Positions 1 through 5,179 of a DNA stretch of 5,179 nt are shown piece by piece. How positions within the stretch are numbered: the stretch's first letter is position 1; the number at the start of each line of letters is the position of its first letter. Source of the DNA: CANHBY01 sp031376995 (GTDB lineage: Bacteria; Pseudomonadota; Gammaproteobacteria; Burkholderiales; Burkholderiaceae_C); the NCBI GenBank assembly GCA_031376995.1, contig JANMEO010000180.1, positions 1-5,179 of the forward strand, written 5' to 3'. The notes beneath the pieces are model-generated. The model was not told where the DNA came from. It searched no databases and worked only from the letters and a program-made list of their open reading frames with translations. The position numbers were made by a program, and so were the translations under genes.

Positions 1-1817
1 GTCGAGAATTCTTTGTCCATGGCGACCTTGAGTTGCTCCTGGGCTTGCTCATACTCTATAGGCACCTGACGTTGCAGCACGGCCTGCCAGGGGCGCCAAT
101 CGTTGGCTAAAAAGTCAGCCAAGTCTTTACGTTCGGCAACGATCATGCGCTTGTAAGCTCGCTCCAGATGTTCGGGCCTGATGTGGGCCATGCTGGGGTA
201 ATGCATGTCGGCGGTGTCCAGCGGCAGGGCCAGACGTTCACGAAGCATCACCTGGAAGCCCAGGTAGACCTCTATTTCGTCCACGTTAGGTCTCTTAGCC
301 GCATGCTTGCGGGCGATGGCCTCGAGCCGGCCCAGACGGAACATGCTGCGGGCCAGCGATAGCAACTCGGGCAAGCGCTGGTCGTAGTCTCCGTTGGACA
401 CGTCTGAGGCCAGCCGCAGTTGGCGCATGTCATTGAAGGCGTGGAAAATTCGATCTCTACAACTGGCGGTAGCACCCTCGCTCAACGTGAAGGTGTCGCT
501 GCGCAGCTCGGGGTTGGTTTCCAGGTGATGCAGCCACTCGCTCACGCTGTTGCGAAAGGGGGGGGTATTGGCGTTGACGGTGGCGCCCAGGCGGGCAAGG
601 AAAGTGGAAAACGCCGGTGCGTTGGGCTCTGCAGAAAATTCTTGCCATCGGCCAGGTGTGGGCGCGATGCTGCTCGGCGGCACAGGCCTCCAGGCTGAGA
701 CTGCGGCAGCGAGCCCAGTCAATGGGGCAGGCTGGCGCACTGCTGGTGCTGTCGGCACCGCTGGGCGCTGATCTGCTTGGGCTGGGTCCAGCGGCATTTG
801 ATCCAAGGCCATATTGATGAGCTGCCTGTCACTCATGGGGTGGCCCGCTTGAGCAGCCGTGAGTTGAATGTCCGAAAGTCCAGCCGCAATTTCAGGGTCA
901 AGCTGGGACAGGACGGCATTAACTACGTTTTCAACGACGTTGTCAGCGGTCTCGGGGGGGGCATGAGCTCTGACGGGGGCTGCGAGCTGGGCAACTGGTA
1001 CTGCGGGCCAGCTGGCTGAGAAGACTCGGCCTTGGTAGAAAATTCTCGGGCCGTGGTATGTGGGGCTATTTTGAAGTTGGTTTAAGCGGTCGATGGTCTC
1101 AGGCGACAGGGGGTTATAAAGCAGACTGACCCTGCAAGATCGGGGCAGGCGGGCCAGGCAATCGATGGCCTCTGGGGAAATATCAACGATCTGGTTGAGG
1201 TTGAGAACCAACGATTGGAGGCCGGTGGGCAGGCGCTCGGGTAGTGTGATCAATTGGTTGAGGCTCGCGTCCAGGGTGAGCAACTCACTGGGTAAGTTGC
1301 TCGGCAAGTCTGTCAGACTGTTTCCTCTGACTTCCAGGTATCTCAACTCACTGGGCAAGCTATTGGGCAAGTCTCTGAGCTGGTTCCAGATGACGCTCAG
1401 AGAGTTAATGTGTGAGGGCAAGTTGCTGTGGAGAGAATTCAATTGGTTTGAATCTAGACACAGGTTGGTCACCCAAGGTGGCAGTGACGGGGGTGCGCTT
1501 AGGAGCCTGATATTGCTGACATTGACGATTCCATGGCGTCGCTCAGAACGCCAAAAACATTCGTGAAGACGCTCACGATCGCTATCATCTAATGGCTGTT
1601 CGATGATCCACGCTTGAACCTCCGACCGCCATGGCGACCTGAAACAACTGAATGGTTGAGCCCAATGTCGGCGGCTTGGGGCGGCGGCTGGCATTGGCTG
1701 AGGGTGGGGGTCTTCTCCCGGTCTGACTCTGGGCTGTGCAGGCTGGGGTGCGGTGGGTCGGGCATCGGCCGGGTGGGGCACTTGATTTGTGCGGTTGAAA
1801 TGGATTCGGAATGGCAT
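1..1817 (-). CDS. LRR-NEL E3 ubiquitin ligase effector (IpaH/SspH type), 3' end outside window
   Basis: Predicted secreted E3 ubiquitin ligase that would act inside eukaryotic host cells, passing ubiquitin from an E2 to a catalytic cysteine and then to a substrate held by the leucine-rich repeats. The frame is open from a stop at 1863-1865 to the window edge, giving 605 residues from the ATG at 1815-1817. Residues 10-47 are proline-rich. Residues 112-216 are five 21-residue LPxxLxxL-type repeats. LSPETIDRL and PRIFY (from residue 257) match the IpaH repeat cap. Residues 267-368 are an Ala/Pro-rich insert. The NEL domain starts near 369 (LAAAVSAW), with FSTFLARL at 403, the catalytic motif C453-R-D455, LLSLARSMFRL near 485 and DEIEVYLGFQ at 513. 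By comparison with IpaH about 60 C-terminal residues lie left of the window. No clear ribosome binding site precedes the ATG; M42 (1692-1694) is an alternative start that would remove the Pro-rich leader. The first 12 residues contain no acidic residue, as is common in type III signals. The family call is firm; secretion is inferred. Confidence 0.93.
   Translation of the reverse strand, partial: MPFRIHFNRTNQVPHPADARPTAPQPAQPRVRPGEDPHPQPMPAAAPSRRHWAQPFSCFRSPWRSEVQAWIIEQPLDDSDRERLHECFWRSERRHGIVNVSNIRLLSAPPSLPPWVTNLCLDSNQLNSLHSNLPSHINSLSVIWNQLRDLPNSLPSELRYLEVRGNSLTDLPSNLPSELLTLDASLNQLITLPERLPTGLQSLVLNLNQIVDISPEAIDCLARLPRSCRVSLLYNPLSPETIDRLNQLQNSPTYHGPRIFYQGRVFSASWPAVPVAQLAAPVRAHAPPETADNVVENVVNAVLSQLDPEIAAGLSDIQLTAAQAGHPMSDRQLINMALDQMPLDPAQADQRPAVPTAPAVRQPAPLTGLAAAVSAWRPVPPSSIAPTPGRWQEFSAEPNAPAFSTFLARLGATVNANTPPFRNSVSEWLHHLETNPELRSDTFTLSEGATASCRDRIFHAFNDMRQLRLASDVSNGDYDQRLPELLSLARSMFRLGRLEAIARKHAAKRPNVDEIEVYLGFQVMLRERLALPLDTADMHYPSMAHIRPEHLERAYKRMIVAERKDLADFLANDWRPWQAVLQRQVPIEYEQAQEQLKVAMDKEFS
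1170..1484 (-). repeat. Five tandem 63-bp leucine-rich-repeat units inside the NEL ligase gene
   Basis: Five units begin with LP at exact 63-bp steps (codons topped at 1484, 1421, 1358, 1295 and 1232), encoding residues 112-216. Each follows LPxxLxxLxxxxNxLxxLPxx, the short bacterial LPX class found in IpaH, SspH and YopM. Units 3 and 4 both open with LPSEL. The DNA is less conserved than the protein, so these are old repeats rather than recent slippage copies. In this family the repeats bind the substrate and can mask the NEL cysteine. Confidence 0.85.
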
Positions 1818-2243
1818 ACGACTTGAAAGGCTGATACTCAAAGCCTGGATTGCAAATCTGGGCTAATGCGTCTGTGTGTTTGATGGGGCGCTGACAGAAA
1901 TCCAGGGCTGTCGGCCGGCCAAAAATGGGATGTGACCCGCGTCATGGTGGGCTCCCATTATCAGGGAAATTACTATTGGCAGTACCTTGCCGCAGGGGTG
2001 TACTTGAAGGCTCTCCTGTTAAGGAATCGCCTGAGCTTGTGCGGGTCATTCGGCTGCTTTGGCGGGCTTGATGCGGCCGCGGTTGAAGCCTGTAGGGTTT
2101 GGTGGGTACGGCACCTGGTATGAGCTTGGCACGACGAGGCGGGGCTTACGTTGGGGCCAGGCAAGACTGAGTGGGGATTTCGCGGCCAGGCCCCGACGAC
2201 TTTTGAAGCGGAAGTTGCTGTATGACTGCACCAAGGGAAATTT

Positions 2244-2264
2244 GCACCGATCGATGATCTGTGC
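2244..2264. repeat. Imperfect 21-bp palindrome
   Basis: Arms GCAC...GTGC and GATC...GATC flank a three-base centre (GAT), with one mismatched pair (C2248/T2260). It lies 16 bases before the perfect palindrome at 2280-2308, so two hairpin-forming elements sit in tandem upstream of the OTU gene. No function can be assigned from sequence alone; a regulator site or a remnant of mobile DNA are both possible. Confidence 0.4.
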
Positions 2265-2279
2265 GTATGAATCACGGAT

Positions 2280-2308
2280 GCCATAGACATTTGAAAAATG
2301 TCTATGGC
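2280..2308. repeat. Perfect 13-bp-arm palindrome upstream of the OTU gene
   Basis: GCCATAGACATTT (2280-2292) and AAATGTCTATGGC (2296-2308) are exact reverse complements separated by GAA. The element ends 36 bases before the ATG at 2345 and is followed by an AT-rich run. It could be an operator, since it overlaps a possible -35 element. It could also be a hairpin that stops transcription arriving from the left, although no clean T-run directly follows the stem. The structure is certain; the role is not. Confidence 0.75.
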
Positions 2309-2319
2309 CAATGTTTAAA
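2291..2319 (+). promoter_or_regulatory. Weak sigma70-like promoter candidate for the OTU gene
   Basis: TTGAAA (2291-2296) and TTTAAA (2314-2319) are spaced by 17 bases; each differs from consensus at one or two positions. The -35 candidate falls inside the palindrome at 2280-2308, an arrangement in which a bound regulator would block RNA polymerase. In AT-rich DNA such matches arise by chance, so this is only a candidate. Confidence 0.22.
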
Positions 2320-2331
2320 TTTTATTTAATC

Positions 2332-2336
2332 AGAGA
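2332..2336 (+). promoter_or_regulatory. Weak ribosome binding site for the OTU gene
   Basis: AGAGA lies 8 bases before the ATG at 2345 in an otherwise A-rich leader. It is a poor Shine-Dalgarno match, but the A-rich unstructured context would help initiation. The next in-frame ATG is at codon 104 and would remove the whole N-terminal region, so the start at 2345 is preferred. Confidence 0.35.
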
Positions 2337-2344
2337 AAAATATC

Positions 2345-4420
2345 ATGTGGTTAAGTGCAGAGCGATTTCAGTTTAGAAGAACTAACTCGGAGCCTGTTTT
2401 AAAAACAGAGTGGGAGCCCGCTAAAGAAAATATTTCGGCACCGCCGCTTCCAGTTGCTGCAGCTGCAACGAATGGGGGTCGGATTATCAGGTCAAGTAAT
2501 TCATTGCGTCATCTGTTTGGCACATTGAGCAGTGCAGTGCAAAAGCTTTGGAAAGGGCTGCGCGATGAGACCAGCAAGATCCCCGAAATTGTCTATTCAG
2601 ATGACCCTGCTGCAGCGTCGAATAGTTCCAATGTTCGTTGTGTCGAAAAAAACATGGTCACTGTCACTTTTAAAGGGGAAGATGGTAGTGACCAACGCCA
2701 CGCGTTGCATGCGAATCGTGTCGAAATAAAAACAAAGAATGCCTCTGGGGAAGATCAAGACAACCTTTATGTTGCTGGCCAGTCGCCCAATCCAACTTCT
2801 TTGACCCAGGCGGCATACCCAATGCAACCTGGTGAATTTTTGGCCTGTGAAAAACTTTTGGTTCAAGGGATCGAATCTGGCTTGGGCATCTTTCAGTTTG
2901 TTTCACCCAAAGCTCATTTTACGCCAAAGGAGAGCCAGGAGCGTCCGATCATTGATCAATTGATGGGGCAATTAGAGGGTGATAAAGAAAAAAAGGGGAT
3001 TTTAATTGGTGGTCGTTATAGGGTTGTTGTAAAAGAAGAAAGGAATCCACTTGGTTTTGCTTCTGGAGCTTATCAGCGGGGCAGTCGGGGTCCTGAATAT
3101 AAATGCATTAATCTTCAGGTCACCCCTGAAAAAGATAAAGATAAATCATTTACTGTCACTGTAACCCAGGTTGGGTTAAATTATACTGGTAGTCTTCTTC
3201 GGGTGGCCGATATTAAAAAGGCAGATGAGATTTTTGATGCTCACAAAAAAATCAATTCAGAAGGCCGCCCTTCTGAGGGTCAGTTTAATCCTGCAGTCAT
3301 TAGTTATGCTGGTGTTGGTCGGAATGCCACATTGATTGTATACAGGGAGATCAAGGCGCTCATCGAGCTTAAAGCTATTAAATCAGAGGTGGCGCTGGAT
3401 AAGGCTTTGGGGGACATTATTTTGCAAGGACGGTCAGCCAGAGGACCTCATTTTGTTCACTCAGAAGCCCAGCTCGACGAGCTGAGAAAGGCCCTTGTGG
3501 CTGAGTTGTTGCTGCAAGAAGACAAGTCAGTTGCTCAGGCTGCAATGTCTCTACCTCAGCCTACAGATGGTGGATTTTTGCCTGTTGTGGATCTAAGGAA
3601 ATATAATGATGTGGTATCAGAAAAACTTGAGCCTAGAAATGCTGGCAATGCACAATTTGATGGCGATATCTTAAGTAAAACTTCAAGCAATGAAATGCAT
3701 GAAGCAGGGCCTCCCCTTCAAGAACCTTTGAATGATCATTTCAATCAGGCAAGGCATCGTGAAAAGCCAAAGGCGTCAAGCACCCATCGCGGTGATGACA
3801 ACAATGTGGGAAATTTATGCCCCGAGCTTATGCGCGGTTGGGCAGAAGGGGATGGAGATTGCCTTTTTCACTCCCTGGCTTTTGTTTCTAATTTTAACGG
3901 GTTGAATGGCGGCCTGATCGCTCGAGATACGAAGGGCAGGACCGATCCAGGCACAATTCGTAGGCATATTGCACAAGCCATGATTAAAGGATTTAATGAT
4001 TTAAATAATAAGGCTCTAGAGTCTGAAAGTCTAGAGTTTGATTTGTACTATTTATTGTCGGTCGACCGCCCGGAAGGGCCCTGCAAAATTAATCTCAGTG
4101 ACCTAAATAGGGAAAAATTTATCGAATTAATCGGATTGCCTGATTATTTTGATGAATTTAATAGGCTAACTAATTGTCAGAAGGTTCACGTCATTGATGC
4201 TGTAATTCATAAAGAGTGGGATAATAAGGCTGGTGATTATATGGTCAAGCTTGTGGCGGCAGCATTTCCAGGTTTGAGCATAACTCTTCATATGCCTAGT
4301 GAAAATCCTCTAGTACCGATCCTTCCCTTGACAATTTATTCTAGTCGAAAGAAGATTGAGCAAGAGGTTCATGTTTATCGAAGCACTAACCATTATGAGC
4401 CCGTAATTCCAAGGTCCTAG
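2345..4420 (+). CDS. Two-domain effector: YopH-like pseudophosphatase plus C-terminal OTU deubiquitinase
   Basis: This 691-residue protein is predicted to cleave ubiquitin from host proteins through its OTU domain. Residues 1-110 are a leader with a possible amphipathic helix near 55-75 (HLFGTLSSAVQKLWKGL). Residues about 115-395 track YopH/SptP/HopAO1 tyrosine phosphatases: AAYPMQ (156-161) against the ACQYPLQ region; GGRY (222-225) against SGTY; VTVTQVGLNYT (271-281) against VPVVHVGNWPD; ISYAGVGRNAT (319-329) against HCRAGVGRTAQ; VHSEAQLDEL (372-381) against VQKDEQLDVL. The catalytic Cys position is Ser320 and WPD is NYT279-281, while loop Arg326 and Gln376 remain. Residues about 396-490 are a hydrophilic linker. 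Residues about 495-691 form an OTU domain with D503-G-D-C506 and H683-Y-E685 near the C-terminus; Cys506 and His683 are the expected catalytic pair and Glu685 a possible third member. No signal peptide or membrane segment is seen. Divergent from the NEL ligase and visibly poorer in G+C. The OTU call is strong, the phosphatase-fold call moderate, secretion inferred. Confidence 0.85.
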   Translation: MWLSAERFQFRRTNSEPVLKTEWEPAKENISAPPLPVAAAATNGGRIIRSSNSLRHLFGTLSSAVQKLWKGLRDETSKIPEIVYSDDPAAASNSSNVRCVEKNMVTVTFKGEDGSDQRHALHANRVEIKTKNASGEDQDNLYVAGQSPNPTSLTQAAYPMQPGEFLACEKLLVQGIESGLGIFQFVSPKAHFTPKESQERPIIDQLMGQLEGDKEKKGILIGGRYRVVVKEERNPLGFASGAYQRGSRGPEYKCINLQVTPEKDKDKSFTVTVTQVGLNYTGSLLRVADIKKADEIFDAHKKINSEGRPSEGQFNPAVISYAGVGRNATLIVYREIKALIELKAIKSEVALDKALGDIILQGRSARGPHFVHSEAQLDELRKALVAELLLQEDKSVAQAAMSLPQPTDGGFLPVVDLRKYNDVVSEKLEPRNAGNAQFDGDILSKTSSNEMHEAGPPLQEPLNDHFNQARHREKPKASSTHRGDDNNVGNLCPELMRGWAEGDGDCLFHSLAFVSNFNGLNGGLIARDTKGRTDPGTIRRHIAQAMIKGFNDLNNKALESESLEFDLYYLLSVDRPEGPCKINLSDLNREKFIELIGLPDYFDEFNRLTNCQKVHVIDAVIHKEWDNKAGDYMVKLVAAAFPGLSITLHMPSENPLVPILPLTIYSSRKKIEQEVHVYRSTNHYEPVIPRS

Positions 4421-4734
4421 TATCCAAAGTCTGCAAGCGGGCCAGACGTTCTCAAAAAAACATGGCAATCGGTCATTGCGAGTTGCAATCAGATGAACGA
4501 ATTGCCCATGTTTTTTGCCCATGCCGCGCCAGGCCTGTCTTCACAGGGTTGGGGTAAAAACAAGATCATAAAATCAATAACTTACGCGACAGTGGGCCAG
4601 GGGAGATCAAGCTCTAAGCCACCGAGGCATTGATTCTGCTATTGTTTGTGCGTTAACTTTATCTGAAGAGCGTGTTGATTTTTCGACCGCTGGCTTCTTG
4701 CTTTAGATATTTTGGAAGCAGTTCAATTAAATTT
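4421..4734. other. Convergent intergenic region
   Basis: AT-rich sequence between the 3' ends of the OTU gene and the minus-strand gene entering from the right. The only structure I can support is the hairpin at 4454-4516. The remainder (about 4520-4734) has no open frame with convincing coding character and no recognisable RNA or promoter. A minus-strand frame at 4310-4522 overlaps the OTU gene and reads through the hairpin, so I treat it as a shadow. Confidence 0.6.
4454..4516. terminator. Bidirectional terminator-like nested hairpin
   Basis: An A-run followed by CATGGCAAT (to 4469) pairs with ATTGCCCATG plus six T (4501-4516), with one bulged C at 4507 and a 31-base loop. Inside the loop ATTGC (4475-4479) pairs with GCAAT (4485-4489). 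The paired A and T tracts give a U-run on either strand. It could therefore end transcription of the OTU gene, 34 bases past its stop, and of the convergent gene from the right. The large loop is atypical for a Rho-independent terminator, and the repeated GCAAT/ATTGC blocks allow alternative folds. Confidence 0.6.
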
Positions 4735-5055
4735 TCATCGTCTGAATAATTTCTCTTTGATTATAGAATCATTTGAAGTGAGTTTTTCATTCTGTTTGAC
4801 CCCGGAAACTTCTTCCACTACAACAAGCCTCCCAGCGATTTCATTGATGCGCGTCTCCATTTGCGCACCCAGTTGGGCTTGGTCCGCTTGTTCTTGTCCA
4901 GGGCGGGTTGCATAAGTCAGCAATAGACAGCTGTCGTCGGAATTCGGGTCTGGTGTTTGCGAGTTCTGCAGACGACGAATTTCATTGTTCATCCTGCGAT
5001 TATCTTCTTGTATCCTATGATTGTCTCCTTGCATCTGGCGAAAGTTTTCTTGCAT
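4735..5055 (-). CDS. Heptad-repeat coiled-coil protein or tail, probably frameshifted from the upstream gene
   Basis: The ATG at 5055 opens 106 residues; the frame itself is open back to 5100. Residues 1-28 are four seven-residue units starting M, M, I and M (MQENFRQ, MQGDNHR, IQEDNRR, MNNEIRR), continuing with L29, a clear coiled-coil pattern. A Pro/Asn/Asp-rich break follows, then a second helical-looking segment (QMETRINEIAGRL, from about residue 64) and a basic end, KEKLFRR. I do not recognise the family. No ribosome binding site precedes the ATG, and the codons before it (IDEQLRI) add another matching heptad. The true protein therefore probably continues upstream, joined to the lipase-like frame at 5073-5179 by an intact reading frame in a relative. 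As it stands it is either a separate small protein or the 3' part of a broken gene. Confidence 0.55.
   Translation of the reverse strand: MQENFRQMQGDNHRIQEDNRRMNNEIRRLQNSQTPDPNSDDSCLLLTYATRPGQEQADQAQLGAQMETRINEIAGRLVVVEEVSGVKQNEKLTSNDSIIKEKLFRR
4972..5055 (-). repeat. Four degenerate 21-bp units encoding a heptad coiled coil
   Basis: Four 21-bp units each begin with ATG or ATA, and the first three continue with CAAG. They encode hydrophobic-Gln/Asn heptads. Similarity at both DNA and protein level suggests growth by duplication of a 21-bp unit. A fifth, more diverged heptad (IDEQLRI) lies directly upstream, beyond the nominal start. Confidence 0.6.
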
Positions 5056-5072
5056 GATGCGAAGTTGTTCGT

Positions 5073-5179
5073 CTATCGCGATGGGGTCGCTAAGGCAAGA
5101 TCATTCGGTTGGTTTGGCACATCCCGCAGCAAACGCGGCACGATGTCATTGTCCATGACCGCGATGAGGCCTGGGTCGA
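5073..5179 (-). CDS. Partial lipase class 3-like segment, 5' part outside window, ends at a frameshift stop
   Basis: Reading in from the right edge, 34 codons end at TAG (5073-5075). The segment DPGLIAVMDNDIVPRLLRD resembles the conserved NNDIVPRLPP stretch of class 3 (Rhizomucor-type) lipases, in which the Asp before Ile-Val-Pro belongs to the Ser-Asp-His triad. The nucleophile and most of the fold would lie outside the window, and no matching downstream His is evident, so the lipase call rests on one short motif. The frame breaks in or near a run of four C (5083-5086 on the plus strand as G): one extra base would join it to the coiled-coil frame as ...LALATPIAIDEQLRI. Bacterial proteins with this lipase domain can act as secreted phospholipase effectors, which would suit the neighbours, but that is inference. 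Confidence 0.45.
   Translation of the reverse strand, partial: DPGLIAVMDNDIVPRLLRDVPNQPNDLALATPSR

Larger units (their letters stand above)
1818..2344. other. Divergent intergenic region, no supported gene
   Basis: This stretch separates the two divergently transcribed effector genes. Its left three quarters are GC-rich and the last 60 bases are AT-rich. Several short open frames overlap on both strands, but none has both a good start and recognisable content. The least unlikely is a minus-strand frame ending at 2046-2048; it has no ATG, and its basic, Pro-rich C-terminus could be a gene remnant. An FseI-type 8-bp palindrome lies at 1913-1920. I looked for HrpL-type and PIP-type effector promoter boxes facing either gene and found none that fit. 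Palindromes near the right end are listed separately. Confidence 0.6.

Noticed and set aside
168..1019. Several plus-strand open frames of 60-90 codons, and minus-strand frames at 272-475 and 457-648
   Set aside because: They overlap the NEL ligase gene, whose frame holds recognisable motifs throughout; these are antisense or out-of-frame shadows.
1165..1566. Plus-strand frame of 133 codons with internally repetitive protein (SLGKLLGKS)
   Set aside because: The repetition is the antisense image of the 63-bp leucine-rich repeats.
1925..2000. Possible degraded insertion-sequence end (GTGGGC and GGCAG motifs)
   Set aside because: No inverted partner, target duplication or transposase is visible, so the resemblance cannot be supported.
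1818..2344. HrpL-type (GGAACC...CCAC) and PIP-type (TTCG...TTCG) effector promoter boxes
   Set aside because: Only half-matches with wrong spacing were found facing either gene.
2597..2906. Two minus-strand frames inside the OTU gene
   Set aside because: Shadows of the 691-codon gene with no recognisable content or start signal.
4310..4522. Minus-strand frame of 70 codons
   Set aside because: It overlaps the OTU active-site region on the opposite strand and starts beyond the hairpin; no coding evidence.
4712..4915. Plus-strand frame of 67 codons
   Set aside because: Antisense to the coiled-coil frame, which has clear heptad structure.
1..5179. Possible circular element, because both ends carry GTCGA
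   Set aside because: Joining the ends, with or without the five-base overlap, does not continue the NEL protein in the way IpaH continues and quickly meets a stop.

Overview
The window looks like an accessory island of a Gram-negative, host-associated proteobacterium with a protein secretion system that delivers effectors, most likely type III. No species can be named. The evidence is the gene content: the two readable genes belong to families known mainly as proteins injected into eukaryotic cells, and both point at ubiquitin and phospho-signalling. A Pseudomonas-like host is plausible from the NEL ligase but is not demonstrated. No secretion apparatus, chaperone, tRNA, rRNA, CRISPR array or intact insertion sequence is visible.

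Layout. (1) Positions 1-1817, minus strand: a leucine-rich-repeat plus NEL-domain E3 ubiquitin ligase of the IpaH/SspH/SlrP type. It has no in-frame stop and runs off the left edge, so about the last 60 residues are missing by comparison with IpaH. (2) Positions 1818-2344: a divergent intergenic region with no convincing gene. It holds an imperfect palindrome and a perfect 13-bp-arm palindrome just before the next start. (3) Positions 2345-4420, plus strand: a 691-residue protein that I read as a two-domain effector. A YopH/SptP/HopAO1-like tyrosine phosphatase fold comes first, with its catalytic Cys replaced by Ser and its WPD loop lost. A C-terminal OTU cysteine protease (deubiquitinase) domain follows, with an apparently intact Cys/His site. 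(4) Positions 4421-4734: a convergent intergenic region with a nested A-tract/T-tract hairpin that suits a bidirectional terminator. (5) Positions 4735-5179, minus strand: the 3' end of a gene entering from the right. Its first in-window stretch resembles the Asp-containing DIVPR segment of class 3 lipases. It is separated by an apparent one-base frameshift from a heptad-repeat coiled-coil tail.

Taken together, the ligase would add ubiquitin to host proteins and the OTU domain would remove or edit ubiquitin. The phosphatase-like domain has lost catalytic residues but kept the phosphate-binding loop arginine, so it may act as a phospho-binding or targeting module. That reading is inference from motifs seen by eye. 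The ligase gene is clearly richer in G+C than the OTU gene, which suggests the cluster was assembled from separate acquisitions.
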